Assembly (NCBI GenBank): GCA_013214365.1
Contig: JABSPI010000008.1
Location: 10,628 to 18,594, forward strand
Reading direction: 5' to 3'
Origin: Erythrobacter sp.
GTDB taxonomy: Bacteria; Pseudomonadota; Alphaproteobacteria; Sphingomonadales; Sphingomonadaceae
DNA length: 7,967 bases
The position numbers and the translations under genes were made by a program. Numbering within the stretch: position 1 is the first letter of the stretch; the number at the start of each line of letters is the position of its first letter. Of this stretch, positions 1 to 5,718 are shown in pieces. The notes beneath the pieces were generated by a model that saw only the letters and a list, made by a program, of their open reading frames with translations, had not been told where the DNA came from and did no database searches.

Positions 1-869
1 GCCCCGTCATTGATATACAATTCGTGCCCGCGGCGTTTTTCCACCTGCACAATCATCGAGGAATATTCCGCCGCCAGCGCCCGGCCCGGCTCGCACCACA
101 ATTCGGCATTATAGGCAATCGGCAGCGCCTCGAAATGCTGGTGGATGATCTGGAAATAATCCTCGAGCGGGGGCGGCTCCATTCCCGGATATACGCTGGG
201 GAAACCGCCGCCGACATCGACCATATCGATCACCACGCCCGCCTCGGCAATCGCCGCGCGGGTGCGGTCCATCGCTTGCACGAAGGCGAACGGGCTCATC
301 GCCTGGCTGCCGACATGGAAACACACGCCCAACCAATCGCAATGTTGACGCGCGGTTTGCAACAGGCCCGGCGCATCGGCCAATTCGCACCCGAATTTGG
401 CCGCAAGGCTCAGCTCGGCATATTCGCTCGACACACGCAGCCGCACGCACAGGCGCAAATCACTGGCCGGCTCTCCCGTTTCAGGATCAGCGCAGGCCTC
501 CACGATCTTTTCCAGCTCTTCCAACGTGTCGAGCGAAAAGGTCTTCACCCCGTGCGTGTGATACGCCTCGGCAATTGCCCGGCGGCGCTTGATCGGGTGC
601 ATAAAACACAGCTCCGCCTCCGGCAGCGCGGCGCGCACCAGCCGCACCTCGGCAATCGAGGCGACATCAAAATGCGTGACCCCTGCATCCCACAACACCT
701 CGATGAGGTCGGGCGCAGGATTGGCTTTGACCGCATAGAGGACTTTGCCAGGAAATTTCTCGACGAAGAAACGCGCCGCGCGCCGCGCAGCATGCGGGCG
801 GTTGAGAATGACCGGTTCTTCGGGACTGAGCTGTTGCGCTACAGTTTTTGCGTCGGGATAAATGTGCAA
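1..869 (-). CDS. Fold-III PLP-dependent ornithine/lysine-type decarboxylase (3' end off window)
   Basis: Translating the complement gives 289 full residues of an alanine-racemase-fold decarboxylase of the eukaryotic-type ornithine decarboxylase group, which makes putrescine (or cadaverine) in the cytoplasm. Visible family motifs are YAVKANP at 45-51, where Lys48 is the Schiff-base lysine; FHVGSQ at 184-189; the phosphate-binding GGG at 220-222; and CEPGRA at 259-264. YINDG starts at 285, just before the left edge. The C-terminal barrel, with the catalytic Cys and the substrate-choosing 3-10 helix, lies outside the window, so ornithine versus lysine cannot be settled. No ATG or GTG start precedes the conserved N-terminus; an in-frame TGA closes the frame upstream. 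TTG at 867-869 is preceded nine bases away by AGGGGG, so I chose it. With nspC in the same window, putrescine supply for spermidine synthesis is the likely role. Meso-diaminopimelate decarboxylase is less likely from the N-terminal motifs. Confidence 0.88.
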   Translation of the reverse strand, partial: MHIYPDAKTVAQQLSPEEPVILNRPHAARRAARFFVEKFPGKVLYAVKANPAPDLIEVLWDAGVTHFDVASIAEVRLVRAALPEAELCFMHPIKRRRAIAEAYHTHGVKTFSLDTLEELEKIVEACADPETGEPASDLRLCVRLRVSSEYAELSLAAKFGCELADAPGLLQTARQHCDWLGVCFHVGSQAMSPFAFVQAMDRTRAAIAEAGVVIDMVDVGGGFPSVYPGMEPPPLEDYFQIIHQHFEALPIAYNAELWCEPGRALAAEYSSMIVQVEKRRGHELYINDG

Positions 870-878
870 CTCAAGGGA

Positions 879-884
879 CCCCCT
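879..884 (-). promoter_or_regulatory. Ribosome binding site supporting a TTG start
   Basis: On the minus strand this reads AGGGGG, nine bases before TTG at 869-867. It is the only purine-rich block near the start of the decarboxylase frame, and no ATG or GTG is available between the upstream in-frame TGA and the conserved YPDAKTV segment. It is the main support for the non-ATG start. Confidence 0.5.
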
Positions 885-957
885 AAAACGGTTCGTATAA
901 ACCGGAGCGTTTCAACAAGGCTGCCTTGCGGTTAGTCCCTTGGGGCAGAGATGCGGG

Positions 958-985
958 CATATAGGCGCTTTGCCACACTGCGCAA
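958..985 (-). promoter_or_regulatory. Candidate sigma-70-like promoter for the decarboxylase
   Basis: Read on the minus strand there is TTGCGC (985-980), a 16-base spacer, then TATATG (963-958), about 90 bases upstream of the TTG start. It lies in the 253-base gap between lemA and the decarboxylase, which holds no other credible gene. The hexamers are only moderate matches and alphaproteobacterial promoters are loose, so this is a guess from sequence alone. Confidence 0.3.
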
Positions 986-1052
986 CTCAAAAATGTGCCA
1001 ATTGCATCGCTATTTTTCGAACGGCCCTTGCCAATACCAAAAGCGGTGGGGA

Positions 1053-1075
1053 TGGCGGGCGTGCGATGCCCGCCA
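1053..1075 (-). terminator. Hairpin downstream of lemA, possible terminator
   Basis: A perfect 8-bp stem, TGGCGGGC (1053-1060) with GCCCGCCA (1068-1075), closes a 7-base loop. On the minus strand it begins about 47 bases after the lemA stop codon. It is followed not by a clean T run but by a mixed stretch with TTTT some ten bases on, so it is a weak intrinsic terminator at best. It could instead protect the 3' end of the lemA transcript. Confidence 0.35.
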
Positions 1076-1122
1076 ATCCGCCATAGCGGGACCCGATTGA
1101 GTGGCCGGTTAAAGGGGCCGGA

Positions 1123-1680
1123 TCAAAAGGTGATATGGGGGACCTGATCGACGGTGCCGCGTTCGGAATCGTCGAGCTGGTTGAAATCGGCCTCGGCAAA
1201 GCCAAGCGCACCGGCAAACAGCACAGCGGGAAAGCTCTCGCGCGCAGTGTTGAAGCGCGACACCGCAGCATTGAGCGCTCGCCGGGCCGCAGCCAGCTTG
1301 TCCTCGACATCGCCCAGTTCGCTCTGCAATTCCTGAAAATTGGCCGAGGCTTTAAGGTCGGGATAGGCCTCCCCCAAGGCCAGCAATTTGTCGAGCGCAA
1401 CCCGCAAACCTTGTTCCGAACCGCTATCGGGATTGCCATTGGCGGCGGCGTTGCGCGCGCTGATCACCGCTTCGAGCGTGTCGGCTTCGTGGGCGGCATA
1501 GCCTTTGACCGTTTCGACCAGATTGGGCACCAGATCATGACGCTGGCGCAATTGGGCATCGATATCGGCCCGGCCCTGACGCACGTTTTGCCGCAAACCC
1601 ACCAGCTTGTTGTAGATCCCGATGACACCGACCACCGCGATCACAACCAGACCCACAATCACCCAAGCCATCAATCCCAT
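1123..1680 (-). CDS. lemA: LemA family membrane-anchored protein
   Basis: The product is 185 residues, usual for LemA. An N-terminal membrane helix (about residues 5-22) leads into the family core: YNKLVGLRQNV (23-33), ADIDAQLRQRHDLVPNLVE (38-56), then VKGYAAHEADTLEAVISAR (58-76). LGEAYPDLKASANFQELQ follows at 102-119, and the helical segment ends in FNTARESFPAVLFAGALGF (143-161). The family forms a coiled helical bundle held at the membrane by its N-terminus. Its biochemical role is unknown, although it is often found near DUF3137, TPM or protease genes. I chose ATG 1680 because AAGGAG lies nine bases upstream and the helix follows directly; an in-frame ATG at 1722 would add 14 hydrophilic residues without a comparable ribosome site. 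The gene is divergent from the DUF3137 gene. Confidence 0.93.
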   Translation of the reverse strand: MGLMAWVIVGLVVIAVVGVIGIYNKLVGLRQNVRQGRADIDAQLRQRHDLVPNLVETVKGYAAHEADTLEAVISARNAAANGNPDSGSEQGLRVALDKLLALGEAYPDLKASANFQELQSELGDVEDKLAAARRALNAAVSRFNTARESFPAVLFAGALGFAEADFNQLDDSERGTVDQVPHITF

Positions 1681-1683
1681 CGT

Positions 1684-1713
1684 TTGCCACTCCTTTACAT
1701 CGCCGCGTAATAC
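1684..1713 (+). promoter_or_regulatory. Candidate promoter for the DUF3137 gene
   Basis: TTGCCA (1684-1689), an 18-base spacer and TAATAC (1708-1713) lie within the 63-base gap between divergent lemA and the DUF3137 gene. Transcription would start near 1720, leaving a leader of roughly 24 bases. The element overlaps the lemA leader and its ribosome site on the other strand, so the two divergent genes probably share control sequence. The -35 box matches consensus at five of six positions, the -10 box at only about half. Confidence 0.35.
1690..1695 (-). promoter_or_regulatory. Ribosome binding site of lemA
   Basis: AAGGAG on the minus strand, nine bases before ATG 1680. It decides between this start and the more upstream in-frame ATG at 1722, which lies beyond the site and has no comparable one of its own. 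Confidence 0.65.
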
Positions 1714-1743
1714 TACGATCAACCTCTTAAGAAAACGGGATCA

Positions 1744-2709
1744 ATGACGCAGATGCAAGCGGATATTCAATCGCTGTTAAAGGGTAGGCTGGGCGATTGG
1801 CTTGCGCAGCAACAGGCCATGCGCGCTGAGGCTCGGCGTGCGGCCAATAAAAGGTGGCTGTGGGGCGGGATTGCGATGGCGGTGATGATCGCGGTCATAT
1901 TCTCCATCGGTGCTTTGGGCCAATTGCGGGTGTTGATCGCCATCCTTGGCGTGGTGGGTGTTGCGATATGGGGATATTCGCCCATCTCTTCGGCCAAACA
2001 TGCCATGAAGGTCGGGATCAATTCCGCAGTCGCGCGCGAGTTTGGGCTGTCCTATTCGCATGAGGTGGAGCCGGGCAGCGAATTTGCAGCGGCCAAAACC
2101 TATGGCCTGTTGCCCTATTACAATCGCGATTCATTCGAAGATCGTTGGTATGGCACGATCGAGGGGCACAGCTTCAACCTCTACGAAGCGCATCTGGAGG
2201 AGCAGCGTGGAAGCGGTAAAAACCGCCGCTGGGTCACGGTTTTTCGCGGGGTGATTATGGATATGGGGTTTGGCAGAAATTTCCATTCCACCACGCTTTT
2301 GCAACGGGCCGGCAAACATCCCAGCTGGTTTGGCCTCGGCGGGCGCAAGGACCATGTCAGCTTTCGCGGCCACCGGCTCGATTATGTTGATCAGGTCCAC
2401 CCCGAATTTGAAGATATTTTCGAGGTGTGGAGCGATGATCAGGTCGAGGCGCGCACCTTGATCCATCCCGCCTATGTCGAACAATTGATCGCTCTTGAAC
2501 GCGCCTTTCAAAGCGATGCGGTGCGCGCAGTGTTTCACCGGGGCGAAGTGGTCGTGGTGGTGGAAACCGGCAATTTGTTCGAAAGCGGTTCGATGGATGC
2601 CGATGAGGATGAACGCAAAGTCGCGCAGGCCGCGGCGCAATTCACCGCGCTGCGCTCGTTGGCGCTGGCAATCAATCAGAATGACCGGGGCCGCACGCTC
2701 GCCGATTGA
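1744..2709 (+). CDS. DUF3137 domain membrane protein
   Basis: A 321-residue protein. Residues 1-37 are charged and helical (AQQQAMRAEARRAANKR). Two membrane helices follow at about 38-57 and 61-78, and a large soluble domain fills the rest. Recognisable DUF3137 segments are FEDRWYGTIEGHSFNLYEAHLE (131-152, read across), VFRGVIMDMGF (166-176), HPEFEDIFEVWSDDQVEAR (219-237) and LIHPAYVEQLIALERAF (239-255). A polar tail with an acidic patch (MDADEDE, 284-290) ends the protein. The function of the family is unknown; it is frequently a neighbour of lemA, and the pair here is divergent with 63 bases between starts. No catalytic motif is visible. The ribosome site is weak (GGGA three bases before ATG). 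A second ATG three codons in is possible but no better placed. Confidence 0.88.
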   Translation: MTQMQADIQSLLKGRLGDWLAQQQAMRAEARRAANKRWLWGGIAMAVMIAVIFSIGALGQLRVLIAILGVVGVAIWGYSPISSAKHAMKVGINSAVAREFGLSYSHEVEPGSEFAAAKTYGLLPYYNRDSFEDRWYGTIEGHSFNLYEAHLEEQRGSGKNRRWVTVFRGVIMDMGFGRNFHSTTLLQRAGKHPSWFGLGGRKDHVSFRGHRLDYVDQVHPEFEDIFEVWSDDQVEARTLIHPAYVEQLIALERAFQSDAVRAVFHRGEVVVVVETGNLFESGSMDADEDERKVAQAAAQFTALRSLALAINQNDRGRTLAD

Positions 2710-2713
2710 TCGC

Positions 2714-2740
2714 CCTTGGTGGCCTTGGTGCCCTTGACCG
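2714..2740 (+). repeat. Degenerate 9-base tandem repeat between converging genes
   Basis: Three consecutive 9-base units begin with CCTTG: CCTTGGTGG, CCTTGGTGC and CCTTGACCG, followed by a C-rich stretch of CCCTG units to about 2760. It lies just after the DUF3137 stop, in the 86-base gap before the nspC stop. It is probably slippage-derived low-complexity DNA and no function is evident. Confidence 0.5.
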
Positions 2741-2759
2741 CCCTGCCCTGCCCCGCCTC

Positions 2760-2779
2760 GCCCGCTCCGCTTCGCGGGC
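2760..2779. terminator. GC-rich hairpin between converging DUF3137 and nspC genes
   Basis: GCCCGC (2760-2765) pairs with GCGGGC (2774-2779) around an 8-base loop. A competing fold pairs CCGC (2767-2770) with GCGG (2774-2777) around TTC. It is placed correctly to end transcripts from both sides. There is no T tract on either strand, so intrinsic termination is uncertain. Confidence 0.3.
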
Positions 2780-2795
2780 AATGAGTGGGCTCTGA

Positions 2796-3989
2796 TCAGC
2801 TCAACCGGTCGCGAAAATCGGCATATTCGAACCGTTTGACACATTCGAGCGCATCGGTTTCGGAATCCCACATCCAGATGCTGGGCAATGGCACGCCGTT
2901 AAACGTGTTGGTCTTGACCATGGAATAATGCGCCTGATCGAGGAAAGCGAAGCGCGCGCCCGCTTCGGCGGCCACGGGCAAGCGGTAATCGCCGATCACA
3001 TCGCCAGCAAGGCAGGACGGCCCGCCCAAGCGGATCGGGATCTGATCCTCGTCGGAAAGCTCACCCAACATGGCCGGCCGATACGGCGCTTCGAGCACGT
3101 CGGGCATATGGCATGTGGCGGAAATATCGGTGATCCCGAACGGCATTTCATTGAACCCTGTATCGAGCAGCGTGCCGACCAGAATTCCGGCATCCAAAGC
3201 CACCGCTTCGCCCGGTTCCAGAATGATCTCAGCCCCGGTATCTTCGGCCGCATCGCGCAGGAACTCGGTCAATTCATCGCGTTCATAATCGGCGCGGGTG
3301 ATGTGGTGCCCGCCGCCCATATTGATCCATTTCAATTGCCCAAACCACGGCTCGATCGCGTCAAAAACGCGGTCCCATGTCTGACGCAAAGGCTCGAATG
3401 TCTGCTCGCACAGATTGTGGAAGTGGATACCCTCGACCCCTTCCATCGCCTCTTCGGTTAACTGGTCGATCGGGAAACCAAGCCGCGATCCCGGGGCGCT
3501 GGGGTCATATTTCGCGACTTCGCCGGTTGCCACCATCGGGTTGATCCGCAGACCAACCGAGACGTCGCCGCCGGTGGTTGCGGCATGGTCGAGGATCAAT
3601 GCTGCGCGTTTCATTTGCGCAGGCGAATTGAAAATCACATGATCGGACAGGCGGCAGACCTCGTCGAGATCTTCCGGTTTGAAAGCGGCCGAATAGGTCG
3701 CGATCTCACCATCGTAAAATTCCGAAGCCAAGCGCGCTTCCCACAATCCGCTGGTCGCCACCCCGTCCAGATATTCACCGATAAGCGGCGCGGCGGACCA
3801 CATCGAAAAGGCTTTGAGCGCGCTGAACACTTTGATCTGGCCGCCATCGCGCGAGGCTTCATCGCGGATTTCGGCAAGGATTTGACAATTGCGGCGCAGT
3901 TTGGCTGCGTCGATGACGAAGGCGGGGCTGTCGACCCGCGCCAGATCGAAATGGGCAAATGCGCCCGGATGGCCTGCTTTGGTTTCCAT
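2796..3989 (-). CDS. nspC: Carboxynorspermidine/carboxyspermidine decarboxylase
   Basis: A 397-residue cytoplasmic PLP enzyme of the alanine-racemase fold that decarboxylates carboxyspermidine (or carboxynorspermidine) to spermidine (or norspermidine), the last step of the aspartate-semialdehyde route. Signs of NspC: SPAFVID near the N-terminus (21-27); VFSALKAFSMW (54-64) with Lys59 as Schiff-base lysine; the NspC-typical HFHNLCEQ (189-196); MGGGHH (224-229) for phosphate binding; ILEPGEAV (256-263); GPSCLAGD (323-330), which supplies the catalytic Cys326 and Asp330 from the partner subunit; and FLDQAHYSMVKTNTFNG near the C-terminus. ATG 3989 is forced, because an in-frame TAG lies only nine bases upstream; the ribosome site is a poor GGGG directly before it. 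The partner dehydrogenase is not in the window. Spermidine is the more likely product, since an ornithine-type decarboxylase lies nearby. Confidence 0.95.
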   Translation of the reverse strand: METKAGHPGAFAHFDLARVDSPAFVIDAAKLRRNCQILAEIRDEASRDGGQIKVFSALKAFSMWSAAPLIGEYLDGVATSGLWEARLASEFYDGEIATYSAAFKPEDLDEVCRLSDHVIFNSPAQMKRAALILDHAATTGGDVSVGLRINPMVATGEVAKYDPSAPGSRLGFPIDQLTEEAMEGVEGIHFHNLCEQTFEPLRQTWDRVFDAIEPWFGQLKWINMGGGHHITRADYERDELTEFLRDAAEDTGAEIILEPGEAVALDAGILVGTLLDTGFNEMPFGITDISATCHMPDVLEAPYRPAMLGELSDEDQIPIRLGGPSCLAGDVIGDYRLPVAAEAGARFAFLDQAHYSMVKTNTFNGVPLPSIWMWDSETDALECVKRFEYADFRDRLS

Positions 3990-4018
3990 CCCCGCTATCT
4001 AGCCAAGTTTTCGCGCAT

Positions 4019-4034
4019 GTCATCGTTTGATGAC
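4019..4034. promoter_or_regulatory. Perfect inverted repeat, candidate operator between divergent genes
   Basis: GTCATC, a 4-base GTTT spacer, then GATGAC forms a perfect 6-bp inverted repeat. It is 30 bases upstream of the nspC start and 84 bases upstream of the serine hydrolase start, in their 128-base shared gap. Position and symmetry suit a dimeric regulator, perhaps acting on nspC. The regulator is unknown, and such a repeat can arise by chance. Confidence 0.3.
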
Positions 4035-4117
4035 CAATCACCGCCGATGAATGCCATGCACGCCGGTTGGGTTGGTGCGGCAATCCTGCTAATCCGCCGG
4101 CGTTTGTGGGGGATTTT

Positions 4118-5611
4118 ATGACACGCTTTGCTTCGGGCAATCTTTGGGTTTTTGTGGTCGCCTTGGCGGCGTTTGTGCTGCTGCCATTGGGATCGGCGCG
4201 CGCATCGGATGAGCTCGACCGGTTTGTGCAGGAGGAATTGTCCGCATCGGGCGTGCCGGGCATCACTTATGGCGCGGTGATCGATGGTGAAATCCGCGCG
4301 GCCCAATGGGGCGAGGTGGAAAAGGGCAGCAACACCCCTGTCACCGCGCAAACCGGTTTTCTGACCGGGTCTGTCACCAAAAGCTTCACCGCGCTGGCGA
4401 TTATGCAATTGGTCGAGGCGGGCGATGTCGCGCTTGATGCGCCGGTTTCCACCTATCTCGACATTTTCGCCGACGGCGCGCCGCAAGCGGCGATCACTGT
4501 GCGTCAATTGCTCAGCCACACCAGCGGCTATTCCACACTTCAAGGCAATATGACGCATGAAGGGCTGGAATTGTCGGATGCGCCACTGGCCCGGCGCGCG
4601 CAGGATATCGCCGCGCTCACCCCTGCTCATTTGCCCGGCGTTCAATGGGAATATTCCAACGCCAATTACGTCTTGGCCGGGCGCGTGATCGAAACTGTAA
4701 GCGCGCTTTCTTACGCCGATTATATCACTCAAAATGTGCTTGTCCCGGCCGGAATGACCAACAGTTTTGTAAACACCGGCCCCCGCGATCCACGCTTGGC
4801 CATTGGTCACAAACCCTGGCTGGGATCGAAACGGGCGATCAAGGCGGATGATACGGGCACGGACGATGCTGATGTGTCCGGGGGCCGCGCGCGCGCGCTT
4901 GCCTATGCGCCGCAAGGCGGGCTCGTCTCAACCGGGGGCGATCTGGCGCTTTATCTGGCGATGATGATGAACGGCGAAGACGACCTCATCACCGCCCAGG
5001 CCAAAAAATTGATGATGCGTCCGGCCAATGACGCCTCGCCCTATTATGGGCTTGGCTGGTTTCTCGATCCCGAGACGGGCCTGGTCTATCATTCGGGCAA
5101 CAGTCCCGGTTTTGAGGCCTTGGCAAGCATGATCCCGGCCCAGCGCAAGGGCGCTGCAAACATGGTCAATGCCGCAAGCGGGATCGGCTTTGGCGAAACC
5201 GGCTATTTGCGCAGCGGGGTCAATGCGATTGCGCTCGGGCTTGAAAATGATGGCGTGCGCGCCGGTTGGGGGCCCAAGAGTTTCTACCTGATGGTGATGA
5301 GCGGCCCGCTGATTTTCATCCTCTGCATGATGTGGGCATGGCATCACCGCGCCGCGATCCGGGCCAAAACCGGGCCGATGCGGATCGTGAGCATCTGGTT
5401 GCCATTGATCACGACCAGCGCGTTGGCGGCATCGGTTGTGCTGGTCGTGCCGCGTGTGTTTGGCGCCTCACTGCGCACGATCTACACCTTTGTGCCTGAT
5501 ATGGGGCTGGCTATGATTGGGGTTGCCGTTTTGGGGGTGATGTGGGCGGTGATGCGGATTGTGATCGCCTATACCGGCCCCTCTAGCGTGCCGCGCCCAG
5601 ATGGGGTTTAA
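4118..5611 (+). CDS. Exported beta-lactamase-fold serine hydrolase with three C-terminal membrane helices
   Basis: A 497-residue protein starting at ATG 4118, where GGGGGA lies four bases upstream. An earlier in-frame ATG (4067) would put 17 unlikely residues before the signal peptide. Residues 1-29 form a signal peptide ending in SARA before SDELDRF. The hydrolase domain (about 30-380) has the SxxK nucleophile motif GSVTKSF (Ser85, Lys88), the YSN triad (Tyr179, Asn181), LLSHTSGY (131-138) and HSGNSPG (325-331) in place of the KTG box. This is the pattern of class C-like esterases and DD-peptidases (family S12/COG1680) rather than a resistance beta-lactamase. Three membrane helices follow at about 389-408, 424-444 and 462-483, so the enzyme should face the periplasm, tethered at its C-terminus. 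The substrate cannot be read from sequence. The acylase gene follows after 107 bases on the same strand. Confidence 0.9.
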   Translation: MTRFASGNLWVFVVALAAFVLLPLGSARASDELDRFVQEELSASGVPGITYGAVIDGEIRAAQWGEVEKGSNTPVTAQTGFLTGSVTKSFTALAIMQLVEAGDVALDAPVSTYLDIFADGAPQAAITVRQLLSHTSGYSTLQGNMTHEGLELSDAPLARRAQDIAALTPAHLPGVQWEYSNANYVLAGRVIETVSALSYADYITQNVLVPAGMTNSFVNTGPRDPRLAIGHKPWLGSKRAIKADDTGTDDADVSGGRARALAYAPQGGLVSTGGDLALYLAMMMNGEDDLITAQAKKLMMRPANDASPYYGLGWFLDPETGLVYHSGNSPGFEALASMIPAQRKGAANMVNAASGIGFGETGYLRSGVNAIALGLENDGVRAGWGPKSFYLMVMSGPLIFILCMMWAWHHRAAIRAKTGPMRIVSIWLPLITTSALAASVVLVVPRVFGASLRTIYTFVPDMGLAMIGVAVLGVMWAVMRIVIAYTGPSSVPRPDGV

Positions 5612-5628
5612 GCGCACCGCTCATCTGG
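5597..5628 (+). repeat. Inverted repeat spanning the serine hydrolase stop codon
   Basis: CCAGATG (5597-5603) and CATCTGG (5622-5628) are perfect 7-bp complements around an 18-base loop that contains the TAA stop (5609-5611). A further CATCTG occurs about ten bases on. There is no following T run, so it is not a standard terminator. It could be a 3'-end structure or chance. Confidence 0.3.
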
Positions 5629-5708
5629 TGATTGCGCATCTGCGTTCGTATCCCCGCTTGTGATCGGTGGACAACTTGCATAAGCCTCCATCGCGAAAAA
5701 CCACAAGC

Positions 5709-5712
5709 GGAG
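5709..5712 (+). promoter_or_regulatory. Ribosome binding site of the acylase
   Basis: GGAG, within AAGCGGAGAG, lies six bases before ATG 5719. It fixes the start directly ahead of a good signal peptide. Confidence 0.65.
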
Positions 5713-5718
5713 AGAATA

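Noticed and set aside
24..935. A 303-codon open frame on the plus strand opposite the first decarboxylase
   Set aside because: The opposite strand carries a clear PLP decarboxylase with YAVKANP and EPGR motifs; the plus-strand translation is Arg/His-rich without family resemblance.
1135..1710. A 191-codon plus-strand frame opposite lemA
   Set aside because: LemA motifs on the minus strand are unmistakable; the plus-strand product is a shadow without features.
2131..2871. A minus-strand frame with a collagen-like Gly-Gln-rich stretch
   Set aside because: The Gly-rich part is only the 9-base intergenic repeat read in reverse; the rest is antisense to the DUF3137 gene and overlaps the end of nspC.
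3995..4915. A 306-codon minus-strand frame upstream of nspC
   Set aside because: It is antisense to the signal peptide and catalytic core of the serine hydrolase and shows no domain or ribosome site.
4118..5611. Reading the serine hydrolase as an antibiotic-resistance beta-lactamase
   Set aside because: The HxG box and the three-helix C-terminal tail fit esterase/peptidase relatives better than true class C enzymes; the beta-lactamase fold alone does not show resistance.
5658..5686. TTGTGA-N17-TAAGCC as a promoter for the acylase
   Set aside because: Spacing is right but both hexamers match consensus poorly; not strong enough to list as a feature.
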